This document shows positions 1 to 11,319 of a stretch of 64,000 bases of DNA, one piece after another. The notes under the pieces were generated by a model that was given only the letters and a program-made list of their open reading frames with translations, searched no databases and had not been told where the DNA came from. Source of the DNA: Gentiana macrophylla (lineage: Eukaryota > Streptophyta > Magnoliopsida > Gentianales > Gentianaceae). Position 1 is the first letter of the stretch. Every line of letters begins with the position of its first letter. Where the stretch lies: NCBI GenBank assembly GCA_026214975.1, contig CM047806.1, positions 54,453,947 to 54,517,946 on the forward strand, read 5' to 3'. Position numbers and translations under genes: made by a program.

Positions 1-106
1 CCACACCCTCATGGGACACTTCTAATCCCTTCCACATAATCGAATATGCTTTACATATACCCCGCCATATAGGTGAACATCCGGGTTTGGGATTCACCTA
101 TAACTC
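1..106 (-). pseudogene. LINE ORF2 fragment, cut by the window edge
   Basis: Read on the minus strand this stretch is open and encodes the same peptide as the LINE fragment ending at 31542 (WRGICKAYS, WKGLEVSHEG), with only a few differences. It is the segment just upstream of the zinc-binding domain at the C-terminal end of a plant non-LTR retrotransposon ORF2. It ends exactly where the Angela-like LTR begins at 107, so the LTR interrupts it. The rest lies left of the window. The family call depends on the longer copy at 31035-31542. Confidence 0.6.
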
Positions 107-174
107 TGTTGAAATAGTGTCCTAAACCCAATCGGGTTGGACCGGATCCGACCGGGTCGGATCATTTCTACTAA

Positions 175-1908
175 TGTTGGTCCCTTGGAAAGGCTAACAC
201 AAGTTTAGAGAAGGGGTGAATAAACTTGTCACCAAAAACTTTCCCAAAACTGAAAAAGCTCCAGAATCGAGTTTCTACCAAACTCAAAAGCGATACTCAT
301 TTCGCTTTTGTTCCTATCCTGAAACTTGTGCGGAGTTCAATTAACTCAATCGAGTATAAGTCAATACTGACTTATATTTGGTCTTGTTAACTGGCAGTGG
401 ATATAAATTAGCCTTTAGTGCGATAGATGTGTCAATAAAGATCTCGAATCTCCTATGTATCGATTCGTCGACTCGATTGTCGACGTTTCTTTGAGTGTGA
501 GGATAACAAGAATTAAATCAATCACGGCATGAATATATAGATGCATAAAGTAAATCAACACAAGATTTGTTTATGGAAGTTCGGGTGGTGTAATCCCGCA
601 CGTCTCCCTTCTCTCTCTGTGGTGTAGGAGGTATCACTAGAATCTTGAGATAACCGTTACAAAATCCTAGCACACTATGACAATCCTTCACGACACCCTA
701 GTTTCACCGCTCACACATAATGAAGAAAGGTAGGATTGCTCCATTCATTACGCTGACACCGATCTTTTTCGGAGGTGGAATTGCTCCTTCACCAATTCAC
801 CACTAACACAAACACGATCCCAGATCGCACCAACAAATTGTGGCAACCAAGTTGCAAACCGTATGAAGAAAGGTGGAATTGCTCTCTTCAAACTATGCAC
901 ACCAACTCTTTTTCGTTGTTAGGTTTTAATTAATCAAAAGATTAATTCAATGAGGCTATTTGATTCTTCCGATCTGGCTTTGTAGCTCCAAGATGCCTTC
1001 TTTCCCCCTTAATGGGTTACTGGATCTTTCTTTGAAATCTTCAAGGCAATTCTGTTGGCCTCCCCTTTTCTAGATATATTATCTGATTTTCTGGATCAGG
1101 ATCTGGATCTTTGGATATGTGCTTATAAAACTCTTTTTCTGATCCCTCTCTCCTACTTTTCTTCAAGTGATTCTCTTGCGTATTTATAAGGGTGATGTAA
1201 CGGTCACTAGCTCTTGTAGCCGTTACACTTGTCGTTTAGCCAACGTTCATATGTACGACCTTTGTCGTATTCAAGTTAAAACAAGGCCTTAACTCAGTTT
1301 TTTACTCTACTTCAAAACTGAGTACCTTGTGTACTTAACATCTGACTTTAATTGACTAAGTCAGAGTACACCATTCAGTCTCTTCTTTTCTTGGTAACTG
1401 ATAATCTTTGTCCTTAAGACTATTGGTTTTACATGATCTATACTTCGCCAGTCACCACAGACTTGCTCGAACCACGACTTATAGTCACGACTTAATCGAC
1501 TTCTAATCGAGTTTGCCACCTCGCTTCTTCAATCTTCAGAATCGAGTCTGTGTCCTCGGTTCTTGGTCTTCTAGATAAGCCAAGCGAGTTTGTGACCTCA
1601 ATGAACTTACCTTCTTTAGTTTTTGCATTACTGAGTTTGAACCCTCAGTTCTTCATGTGCATACTCAGTTTTCTTGTTGTGACTCAGCTGTTTACCTTGT
1701 TCCTATTCTATTACAATACTTGTCTGAAACAACCTATACAAGGTTCAGACTCTAGATAGAGCTTATACATTTTATCTCTAGACCATTTCTTGCTTCTTCT
1801 TTCATTATGCACTATAACAGTTAGTTATGACTTCATCATCATGGGTTGTAAGTGATTTGTTTAATTACGTGATGAATCATCATCAAAATATAAATAATAT
1901 TTCCAACA
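175..1908 (-). mobile_element. Solo LTR of a SIRE/Maximus-type copia element
   Basis: This 1734-bp unit starts TGTTGG and ends CCAACA and is flanked by the perfect 5-bp target duplication ACTAA (170-174 and 1909-1913). The uninterrupted site is seen in the second LTR copy near 31606-31612. There is no internal retroelement sequence, so it is a solo LTR. Read on the minus strand, its last 70 bases contain TTCACCCCTTCTCTA followed by GGGACCAACA, matching the usual 3' end of SIRE-type LTRs. A TATA box on the same strand supports that orientation. The 69-residue open frame at 1550-1759 is not recognised and is probably chance. Confidence 0.85.
1181..1188 (-). promoter_or_regulatory. TATA box of the solo LTR
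   Basis: TATAAATA on the minus strand in a C-rich context, correctly oriented for transcription of the SIRE-type LTR. Any transcript would now read out into the host Angela-like LTR on the minus strand. Confidence 0.5.
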
Positions 1909-3338
1909 ACTAATTATTTATGTTTATACATATAATAAATGGCTTTTCTGTTATCATATATCTGTTCTTTTAAAGAACCAATTATGAATTGTTATATGAT
2001 AACGTCCTTAGTATTAAACTGTGATAGAAAAACCATGATAGGCGATTATGGTTGATGAGATCTCTAATCACTTTAATAAGTTTGATACTTAAATGTCTCT
2101 AGGCTTATGTACTATTAAACAGGGCATTGATAGTACAAACAGACTAGCATGTATTAGATGTCTTCATCTTTAAGAGGCGTTGATAGATCTCGCTCATCGA
2201 AGTGTAGAGACACTTAGATCAGACGTGGATGTGTATTAGAGAATCGCGACGTTAGATCGACTTTACTTACTGTTATTAAGTGTCACACTATGTGGCGGTT
2301 GTGTAATTATTCTTAGGACCGGAGTCTACATGGCATCACAGTGTGAATTGTCATGCTTTGACACTATTGAGGTTTCCCCTAACAATGGGGCGATCATGCG
2401 GTAGTGATTGGGTGTGATACTGAAGAATGCGGAGTATACATGTTTGGTCGTTTAGGAATCGCGTACCCTATCAGTAAAGGTGAATATCCGAAAGGGCCTT
2501 CTTATAAAGAATGTCTACTCTCGTGAATCTTTGCAAAATGGAAGTAAAGATACGGTCGTTGATGTTTAACACTCGACAAACGACCGTATGGATATTATTA
2601 CATCGACATGATTGTAAGTTACACGGTAACTGTTTCACACGAAAGGTAGTAGTCATTGCATTTGACTCTTCCGATGATTGGGGGTCACGGTGTGTTGCTA
2701 GACGCTATCCCGTGATCGTTAGGCATGAAGAGCATTTTCGTAATTTGCACTTTGTGTCTATGGCCAACATATTCGGAAGCCTATCGGGTCACACACATAA
2801 GAACATCTAGCCGGGTTAAAATGTGGTTATCGTGATAACCAAATAAGGAAAGAATTTACCTCGTACTATAAGGTTATAGTGGTAAATTAATATGGTGGTA
2901 TTTATTTATTATGAATAAATATAATACAAGATATTAATTATGTTGATTAATTAAATATACACATAATGTGTGCGTGTCGAAATTTATTGTGTATATTGAT
3001 ACACATGGATTTTGCAAATTAATTAAAGAATATTTCTGGTGCCAAAATATTGGTAAAAGGGACGCCATATTTCAGTGTATTAGATACATTTGAATTGTGT
3101 AATTTAATTAATAATATTATCATAATATTAATATTAGTTATTAATTGATTTTGAAAAATAGATTTATGGTAATAAGATAAAGATATATTCAATATAAGAT
3201 ATTGTCAATATATATCTTGGAAATATATTTAATATAAGATATTGAATATTAATGAGATAAATCAATCAAATATATTTTTCTTATTTTACTAGTAAAAGGT
3301 TTTCTTCCTCTCTACTCTATCTGGGGCGGCACTTTCCT

Positions 3339-3346
3339 TATAAATA
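3339..3346 (+). promoter_or_regulatory. TATA box of Angela-like LTR copy A
   Basis: TATAAATA about 365 bp before the end of the LTR. The same box lies at 35658-35665 in copy B. The sequence downstream of it is the likely R/U5 part of the LTR. Confidence 0.55.
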
Positions 3347-3712
3347 AGAAGTGGGTGTCAATCTCTTTTGCACATCACAATTCCAAGAGCTAATTGTTCT
3401 TGAGATAAATATAGAGCTTTTCTGGAGAGATTTTGAGAGAGAGAAAAGGCCGGTCTAGCAACCGGATTTTTCTTGTAGCAATCTAATGGAGGATTCCGGC
3501 GGGTTGTTCGTGTGGACTAGCGGTAGAGGCCGAACGCTTGGGCGGCTCCATGCATCGCTACTCCCCTTAGACGATCAAAGTGTCGATCTTTTAGATCAAC
3601 CAAGATAACCACCGTCTACTAGCTTATTTGTTTATTGCTTAAACGAAGTCGATCATGGTAAAGGAAATAAATTTTTGAATTCCGTTGCGTTTCCGCGTAG
3701 ATTTCCTAACAG

Positions 3713-3724
3713 TGGTATGAGAGC
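3713..3724 (+). other. Primer binding site, tRNA-Met type, of the Angela-like element
   Basis: TGGTATGAGAGC, one base after the LTR end, differs at one position from the canonical plant copia site TGGTATCAGAGC. It fixes the LTR end and the plus orientation of the element. Confidence 0.75.
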
Positions 3725-4217
3725 GAGAGCGAGAGCTTAAGCAATAAGCATGTTATTTACGTAGTTAATTTTATCGTTTAAATCACGTAATTAAAAGATG
3801 AAATTAGATTCGCAAAACAATACACGAAAAGAATAAAAGAAAAAAAAAGATCGGGTGGTGCTCGGCCTACTGGCGGCGGCACCACCACCGTCCGGCGGCC
3901 GGTGGCAGCCTTATGGCTCGCGGCTGGGCTCTGCTTCGCGGGTCTCCTCCTTTTGTTTTGTGTATTTTGTGTTTCTATATGGTTCATAGTTGCGATTAAT
4001 AATATCTCATTTGTATAGTTGTGTCATATGGCTAACTAATGGTTCAAATAATTTGAGTCATTGGGATGCCACATAGCATTAAAATAATAATGGTCTTTCC
4101 AAACTTTGTTTGGAATAGGCCTAGGCCCTTTCCAAATATTTGATTTGGGAAAAGGCCTAGGCTTAGGCCACTTTCAAAAATTTTGATTTTGAAAAGTGGC
4201 CAGACATATTAACCAAA

Positions 4218-5029
4218 GGGGGAATTGCCCCAATAGTCTTTTTTTTTAACTTGTCTTGCCTATATAGTCTTTGACTATTTGGCTGTATAAAAAAAAAAAA
4301 AGGAAAAAGCCAAATTTTTTGTTTTACCCCTATTGAAAAATCCCCAAATTTCCCCCCTTTTCAAAATTTTGAATTTTTTCAACATCATTTTCATTTCCCT
4401 CCTATCTTTCATAATCTCTTTTCATCTTCTTCTCTTACTCCTCTTCTTCTTCTTCTTATTCTTCTTCTTCCGTCTTCATTCTTCCTTTTTTTTTTTCTTC
4501 TTCTTCCTCCTTTTTAAACTCGTTTTATTCTTCTTTTTCTACCATTCCAAATTCATTTTCTTCTTCTTCCTTCTTCTTCCTTCTTCCTCCTTTTTAAACT
4601 CGTTTTATTCATGCTCAAATGGCTGTTCGATTGGTGTTCCGGCGAGATTCCGGTTGGGTGTTTCAGGCGAGATTCCGTTTTGGGTTCGCGTGTGTGTGAT
4701 TTTGGTTCAAATGGGTGTAATTTTGGGTCGAATGGGTGATTTTGGTTTGAATGGATGTGATTTGGGTGTGAATGAGTGTGATTTGGTTCGAATGGGTGTT
4801 CCGACGGGATTCCGGCTTGGCTCCGGCGAGGGAGTTTGGGGGTTGAAGAAGAGGGAGTTCGAGCTCGGGGAGTTCGAGCTCGTATTTGAGCTCGCGTTCG
4901 AACTCGTTACAGGGGTATTTTGGGCAAATAAGGGGTAAAAATATGGGAAAGACTATAGACAACATTTGTTTTCCAAAAAATTATTTGAGCAACAATTTTG
5001 GTCAACAAGGCTAAATAGCCGCTAGCCCC
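4218..5029. mobile_element. Non-autonomous MULE-like element with polypyrimidine core
   Basis: An 812-bp insertion flanked by the exact 9-bp duplication TTAACCAAA (4209-4217 and 5030-5038), the length typical of Mutator-like elements. Both ends start GGGG when read inward, and similar inward-facing phrases (left TATATAGTCTTT; right, reversed, CTATAGTCTTT) lie inside each end, but the terminal inverted repeat is weak. The interior is a long TTC/CTT-rich tract (about 4400-4600), then TTCGAATGGGTG-type repeats and GAGCTCG repeats near 4858-4900. The 201-residue plus-strand frame is a by-product of the pyrimidine tract. No transposase is encoded. Confidence 0.65.
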
Positions 5030-6043
5030 TTAACCAAAATATTGGCCATTGCAAATTTTGTTTGGAATAGGCCTAGGCCATTTTCAAAATATTTGATTTT
5101 GGAAAGGTAGAGGAGACGCTTTTGGTTTAGAAACAAGGCATCCTTTGATAGGAATCAAAAGGAAAAAACAAAAGAGACCTAATTATAATTTTTATTTATT
5201 TTTGGAATAGTTCTAATTAATTAAAATTAAAATTGAAATCGGTTTAAAATTGATCTTTAATTTTATTAAAATCATTTAATTAACTAAATGTTAATTAGTT
5301 AATTGATTTGATAAAATTATTTAATAGATTAAACGTTAATTGATTAATTAAGACGAAACTAGTTAAAATTTAATTTTATCTTTTTCATAAGATGTTATTG
5401 TATGGATTAGATATAGTAGATATAATATGATTATATGGAGCTCGATTGATCATGGACTCGACCGATAGGATAGATGTGAATGATTTAATTTTTTTAGTTG
5501 GTTTAAAATTGTCCTAAGCCGTTATGAAGAACGTGACCTAGTTTATTTTCTGCATTTACTCCATTACCGTTAGTCTTCCGTGCAGGGCGGGTGTATTTGT
5601 TTTATTAGATAAAAATTATGTAACAAGAATGGAGCGGAAGATGGAGACCAAAGAAATAAGAAAAATAAAGATCTCATTGGAGAATGGCGCATTAAAGATC
5701 CTATTGGCGGTTGCAGCTACCCTTAGATTGTGACACGCGGTTTCGTCAATTTGTATTCGAAACCGCACCTAGGAAAGGTCCATGATCATACCAGTTACTT
5801 TACGCCTTTATTTATTTTGTGCTTGTATTAATTTATTTTATATGATATGATAGATGCATGACTAGGCACGATCTAGATAAATATGTAGTATATATATCTA
5901 TAGAGATAGATATATTTGATGAGACCATGATTAAAATTAATTAAGTGAATTAATTTACATAAATACTTCCACAACAAAAATCAAGTCGAAATATTGTCTC
6001 CCAATATTATAACGACGGTGAAGAGCGCTTGTTCGGATCCAAC

Positions 6044-6147
6044 CTATGTTGCACGGACACGGACACGGACACGGCGCACGACACGACACGGACACGGCGA
6101 CACGGCAACTTTCAAAAATATAGGACACGACACGCCGGGGACACGTA

Positions 6148-6186
<39 letters not shown>

Positions 6187-6410
6187 AAAATATATATAAA
6201 AAAATACAAAAAAAATATAAATAGCCGTGTCCCCCCCGTGTCCGGGACGTGTCCCTCCGTGTCGCTCCGTGTCCTTGACGTGTCCCTGGCGTGTCGGTTT
6301 TTAAAATTTAATTTAACATTATTTTAAATCAACCGACACGTGTCGGACACGTGTCGGCGCGTGTCGGACGCGGCGCACGTCACCCATATTGGAGTGTCGG
6401 TGCATCATAG
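6044..6410. mobile_element. hAT-like MITE rich in GGACACG/CGTGTCC motifs
   Basis: A 367-bp element with matching ends (CTATGTTGCAC at the left; CTATGATGCAC reading inward from the right) flanked by the 8-bp duplication GATCCAAC (6036-6043 and 6411-6418). An 8-bp duplication with short inverted ends fits the hAT superfamily. The two halves are arrays of GGACACG on the left and its complement CGTGTCC on the right, so the whole element can fold back on itself around a central (TA)n run at about 6149-6181. It has no coding capacity. Confidence 0.75.
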
Positions 6411-8121
6411 GATCCAACTGATCGACCACCGGCGGGAGTTGACCTACCTTGGGTATATCGTCGTTATTGAGATATGATCGTATGAGATCTCGTGAATATT
6501 AGGTTATGACTTGATTAGAGTCTTTCGGTGATTGGCCACTGTCAGGGCTGTCTGACTTTAGAGACAAGGGGTTGACTAATGCATAGTGATGTGTATCGCC
6601 AAAGAGTTGACTAGTCAACCACTGAGAATTACATAGTGATGTGATTGGTAAAGTGTTACCTACCTTTTGAAATTATCTTGATTGATCGACCACCGCCGGG
6701 AACCAAGTAACTAGATTCGATCTCAGCCACTAACGAATTTTTGAAAATTCTTGAAAGTCAATTGGGAGTAGTTGACTAGTGGGAGTAAAATCATAAACCA
6801 AAAGACCATTTTGATTCTGCGTGTATAAACAACAACACTCTTTTATTTTCATTTTAGGTTATAGTTTTAGCAAACTTTAAATTCATGTTTTATTCTCGAT
6901 TAGTAAAACCAAATTATGACTGTTACCTTTTGAGAAACGTTCTCAAATTTGGTTAAGAAATTTTAATCCTTTTAAAATAAGCAACGACACGAGCCATCCC
7001 GTTATAGTAGTTAGAGACTAGGAGACTACATATTTGATGCAGTACTCCAAGACTTTAATTATTAATGAAAGCGGAAGCCCATGATTGAATCATTTGAAAT
7101 AAGTTTCAACGAATTAATCATATATTGGATACGATCCAATATAATATTCAGTCATACGATGACAATTAATTCAAACGTTGGATAAGAATGACCACACCAA
7201 ATTTTGGAAAGGTTGTTTTCAAAATTATAAGATTTAAGTATCGACTTAATTCTATCATTGCCTAAAGGTTAATTAAATAGTCAATGTTTTGAATACGATT
7301 CAAAAGGTTAAATAAACTATTTAATACACTTTAGATTTTCTTTATGAAAGGAAATTAAAAAGACATGACTCTTGTGATCTTTCTTAAGTCTTATGAAGAC
7401 TACAATAAGAAATATTTTCAAGTGCTTAAAGGATTAAAAAGGAAAGTTAAGGAAGTGCTTAAATAGAGGACTTATCGAAGTCTCTATTCTAGGCAAGTAT
7501 GTTGAGATAAATCTATCTAAATTCAAGCCAACTCTCGGATATATGATATCCTACAAGTGTGATTAAATTAGAAAGATTAAATACAGAATTGGAAGGTGAA
7601 GCAAACGTTGCAACACTTACCATCTTCTGAATCTAGTAAACTGATAAGGGAACTAAATAAATGTTATTATGTTCCGGTTCTTATAAAGAACATGATTTTC
7701 AGTTACTTGTTAGGATTTAGTAGACATATTCAATTGTAAGGAATAAATGTTATTCCGATAAAGTTGAAAGGTCACTGAATCTAACATACTAGATTATTGT
7801 CACCATATAGTTGATATAAGTGATGAAATCTCAACTAAATATTTGTATGGTTGTAATCCTTAATATTTGGTGGTCGTTCTAGAAATAGTCTCTATGGAGG
7901 GGAATCGTGTGATCAGATGTCATTCTGATGACGTCTGAACCATGTGATTATGAATCACGTGGTAATACGTATCTTATCTAAAGATAACTAAAATACCCTT
8001 TTAAGAAAATGTTATAAAATCTAGAAAGTTGTCTAAAGCCTAAACATACCGATGTTTGTTGGCTTATGACAATTAATGCCACAAATAATTATTTATCAAT
8101 CTCTATGACTATTTTTTTTTT

Positions 8122-8179
8122 CGGGGGGACAGGAGAATCACAGGGTGTGAAACAAATCACACCCTGGTGTGATTCACTC

Positions 8180-8225
<46 letters not shown>

Positions 8226-8284
8226 GACAAATGGGATCACGGGGTGTGAAAAAATCACACCTGGTGTGATTCCATCGTTTTTAC

Positions 8285-8318
<34 letters not shown>

Positions 8319-8335
8319 CTCTCTTTAAAAGACCA
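8122..8335 (-). repeat. Stem-loop modules between poly-T tracts, gypsy copy I
   Basis: Two imperfect inverted repeats (8133-8179 and 8232-8277) of the form TCACAGGGTGTGA, short A-rich loop, TCACACCCTGGTGTGA, separated by very long T runs. The run at about 8181-8224 is roughly 44 T. The third module present in other copies has been lost with the truncation. Confidence 0.8.
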
Positions 8336-8604
8336 TCTTAAATCCACCACGAAATTGCCTTTCACCTTGATCGTGGCTTTCTTCATATTAAGTATTCCAC
8401 TCCATGACATCAAAATCCGTATGTTCCACTTGTGCATGGTTACCTGGCTGCAAAACGGACACCAGAAACAAAACAAATCTAGACTAAAGGACCGAGAGGA
8501 CAACTCTCTTCCTTTATTTATTCATTAAACAAGAAAGAAAAAATTAAAAAAAAAAAACATTCTGAATTTATAGTATTCAGTTGGACTATCTTTAAACATC
8601 ATTG

Positions 8605-9701
8605 TCAAGGAGGACTAAACCAAAGAAGGGCATCCCTTTGCATTTTTCTCCACATATCAAGGATATTAACAAGGATTTTCAAATATAGCATTGGGAGCCT
8701 ATAATCATGTCTTCTTAAAAAGCGATTAATCAATTTAGCTCTAAAATATGAAGTGCCACTTAACAATTTATAAATCTCTTTATCAATGCTCATGACAAAT
8801 CTAAGAGAATTATGGACTATTAGAGGTGCAACATCTATATACTCCACATGCTCAACATCCATAAATTCAACATCGCTATTCAAGGACGGATAACTAACAT
8901 TATCAAATGAATTAGAATCAAGAACAATATTGTTACCTCCTTTTCATCCTTTTCTTGGCTCATCAATGTTGAATCTGGAATTATTGCACCGTTATCTTGT
9001 GCAGATGGTTCGAATTTCCATGTGGCTGCACTCTTGTTAATCTGAAGGCCCAAACACTCACCAATCTTTGAGAAAGAATCACCGAAAACATTCATATCAA
9101 GACATTGTGGGATTTCATAAGGATCATAGTCTATTTCGTCCCCACAACTTTCAAGCACGGCGTTCTGATCTTGAATCTCCATCATATGCTTTTCTTTTTC
9201 AACCTCTTCAAGACATGGCGATTCCGTGCAATCAATTCTCCAATTGTTAGCTCTCTCTTATTAGTAGAAGCTATGGGATGTGAATCATTCGATCTATCTT
9301 TGAACTGTTCCCATTCTTGAATGGGAGTCTCCGTTATAAACTCTCAAGTCTAGACTCAAGTTCGATTGAGGAATGGTTCTTCTTTCCAATTGCTTTGACC
9401 TTGACCCCACGGAGAATAAGGGACGATTACTCCTCCCACCATTGTCTGTTGGTGCATTGAAGTTATGGCTATATTGGAATTGATTCTCATAACTCGCACC
9501 ATAGTTGTCGTAGGTATTCAATTGGTGGGATAAATATCCTAGATTGCACTGAGCCTCACAATGTCTTCCGCCACAATTCGAACATCTCACTTGAATCTGA
9601 TTAAACACATATCCATACGTCCTCTCATCGGTCGATGGCACATAAGCATCAAATCCAGAGAAAAATGAATCCATCAAGCTTGTCACTTCAACTTTCTGCA
9701 C
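8605..9701 (-). pseudogene. Gag-like protein with CCHC knuckle, gypsy copy I (frame-broken)
   Basis: This is the same gene as the intact frame at 22770-23834, here split into three pieces (9294-9701, 8880-9185, 8605-8883). The first piece holds the knuckle CSNCGGRHCEAQC. Breaks lie near 9360-9410, around 9215 and near 8940. They are single-base gains or losses relative to the other copies, for example GAAGAGGTTG without the TTACT-containing bases found in copy II. The C-terminal end QRDALLWFSPP is present here but lost in copy II. Sequence error is a plausible cause for several of the breaks. Confidence 0.65.
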
Positions 9702-9732
9702 AAGAAAAAGGAAAAATCAAAAGCAAAAAGGT

Positions 9733-9766
9733 CTCACCGTAGCAAGGTGCAGCTTGCTATGGTGAG
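9733..9766 (-). other. Leader hairpin between primer site and gag-like frame, copy I
   Basis: Arms CTCACCGTAGCAAG and CTTGCTATGGTGAG pair over 14 positions with one C/T difference, around the 6-base loop GTGCAG. It lies between the primer site and the gag-like start, as retroviral packaging and dimerisation hairpins do. Conserved in copies II and III. Confidence 0.6.
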
Positions 9767-9821
9767 AAAAAAAAAGTCTAGTCTAACAAAATCAAAAACA
9801 CGTTTGATGTTGACACCGAAG

Positions 9822-9839
9822 TCCCCGGCAACGGCGCCA
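9822..9839 (-). other. Primer binding site, tRNA-Asp type, gypsy copy I
   Basis: The minus strand reads TGGCGCCGTTGCCGGGGA, the well-known primer site complementary to tRNA-Asp used by Athila/Tat-lineage Ty3/gypsy elements. It sets the minus orientation of the array. Confidence 0.9.
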
Positions 9840-9849
9840 GAAAACTTAT

Positions 9850-11304
9850 TGTGTGATTTTCAATATAATCACTAAATGCTACCGCAAGCGCACGGCTTAT
9901 CGAGTAGTACTTAGGATGTCGATCCCACAGGGACTTGTAGTCAATCACCAAACAATTCCCGATTTATATTAGCTAGACAAATCAAATATTTGTAGGTTTT
10001 TCTCTAAAAATCCTAAAATTAAAGAAAAAAAAGATAGTACAACTATGAACCAAGAACTTCAAGATTTAGGTAATAGAATTCAAGGTTTAGAGGCATTTCT
10101 TGGATTTCGGATCCACCACGGCGTTGTTTACATAGAATTTCAACAATCTTTCTATCAATATGAATCTTCCATTTATGTAGACCAATTATCAAATATTACA
10201 CGTAAACATTCTTTCGAACTATTATCGTGATTGTACCTAGTTTTATCCAACATTGAGCTTCCTACAATGATGAATAAAATTAGATCCATTGAATTACCAT
10301 AATTAAAGGGCCGCTTTAGGTTTAACCTAATTTTCATTCAAGAAATCCCTAAAGATTCGATCTTGGTTTCTAGGTTATCGATTAATTAATACTTTTTTCG
10401 TCATCAATTAATCGAATGGAGTTTCTCATGCAATCTTACGATCATTCACTCCTTCGAGATATTATTTCCAAAAATTACATGAATAAGCATACAAGATCAA
10501 ATTCATAAACATGACAAAATCCTATCAATGAAAAGATTGTATCTTTAAAACTATATAATCATCGCCGGTTTTTCCTAATCCAAGAAACCAATATTTACTC
10601 TCGTAACATATCAAGATTCCAAGATTCAACCATATAATTCATACTTTGACAAGAAAAATAAATAAATAGAATAAAGGAGAAAGGAGATAGAAAGAAACCG
10701 TCAAAGTATTGCATAAATAATCAAACCTCGAAAAAGCTTCATTCTTGAATTCTTAAAACCTAAAAATCCTTGTTCTTGGGGATGGGAGATGATGATGAAG
10801 AGGAGAAGGCAAAAGCCGACTCTGTTGATGAATAATGCGTCCATGATCATCTTTTTTATTTAAGGAAATTATTTTAGGATAAATAGGAATTTTCCTTAAT
10901 TTAAATTGTGTAATTTATCTCCTAAAATAAAATTCCTAGAAAATAGGACTAATATGGCGTGTAAATCTTCAAATTTGCGCCATCAATCATGGAAATCACG
11001 CTGGGAATTATCTCCACCAATCAGAACATTTCGTTGGCCTGTAGAAATTCTGGATAGTTTCTGCATTTTTTCACACCCTGTTCCATTCTTTCACACCTGG
11101 GTGTGATTCTTCATGCCTTCATGACTTTGATCCTTTTTAGCTCATTTTCATTGCCTTTTATGCTCGGATTCACCATATCTGCAAGATATCAAAGCCACAA
11201 CAGTAATCTAGTCCAAAAAGGCGATTTATCATACGAATATCACAAAATAGGCATTAAAACAGGCCAAAGCGATCCAAGAATACCCACATATGGTGGACTT
11301 ATCA
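9850..11304 (-). repeat. LTR I of the gypsy array
   Basis: On the minus strand the LTR begins TGATAAGTCCACC at 11304. It ends close to 9850 (CACACA), a few bases before the primer site; the exact inner end is uncertain by about 6 bp because no copy shows a 3' flank. Near its end it carries the phrase CCCTGTGGGATCGACATCC and GTGCGCTTGCGGT, typical of this lineage. It also has the palindrome TCACACCTGGGTGTGA at about 11092-11107, echoing the internal stem-loops. The 61-residue frame at 10045-10230 recurs in all three LTRs only because the LTRs are near-identical. Confidence 0.8.
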
Positions 11305-11319
11305 AACTCCCCCAAGCTT
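11305..11319 (-). other. Polypurine tract of the middle gypsy copy
   Basis: The minus strand reads AAGCTTGGGGGAGTT immediately before the LTR start TGATAAG. This is the plus-strand primer site and marks LTR I as a 3' LTR for the copy to its right. Confidence 0.8.

Larger units (their letters stand above)
107..3711 (+). repeat. 5' LTR of an Angela-like copia element (copy A), split by a solo LTR
   Basis: The LTR begins TGTTGAAATAG at 107 and ends TTTCCTAACA at 3711, directly before a tRNA-Met type primer site. Without the nested insertion at 175-1913 it is about 1.87 kb. It carries a TATAAATA box at 3339-3346 followed by a GAGAG-rich leader. A second copy starts at 31543. The start-to-end layout (TGTTG start, CCTAACA end, then GTGGTAT) is that of Angela/BARE-type Ty1/copia LTRs; the lineage name is inferred from memory of the family. 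No protein of this element is encoded in the window. Confidence 0.7.
3725..8109 (+). mobile_element. Non-coding internal region of the Angela-like element
   Basis: About 4.4 kb follow the primer site without any reading frame that resembles gag, protease, integrase, reverse transcriptase or RNase H. It opens with a GAGAGC repeat and a GC-rich patch near 3850-3950, then becomes AT-rich. It contains a duplicated, partly palindromic motif (TAGGCCTAGGCC) around 4120-4190 and 5070-5085, and the phrase GATCGACCACCG twice (about 6420 and 6683). Two DNA elements are nested inside. It ends at 8110, where the gypsy array begins, so no matching 3' LTR is visible. It is best read as a non-autonomous (LARD-like) or 3'-truncated element. 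Confidence 0.55.
8110..11304 (-). mobile_element. Truncated Athila/Tat-like gypsy copy I
   Basis: Reading on the minus strand, this copy has its 5' LTR (11304 to 9850), tRNA-Asp primer site, leader hairpin, gag-like frame and two of the usual three stem-loop modules. It then stops at a poly-T/A tract at 8110-8121, where it meets the non-coding Angela-like sequence. The 3' part and 3' LTR are missing. Its LTR also serves as the 3' LTR of the next copy in the array. Confidence 0.75.

Noticed and set aside
4333..4938. 201-residue plus-strand frame rich in F, L and S
   Set aside because: It is the translation of a TTC/CTT tract inside a MULE-like element; low complexity with no domain, and an overlapping minus-strand frame is equally open.
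10045..10230. 61-residue frame MNQELQDLGN found three times (also 24177 and 29200)
   Set aside because: It is conserved only because the three LTRs are near-identical, and it lies antisense to LTR transcription.
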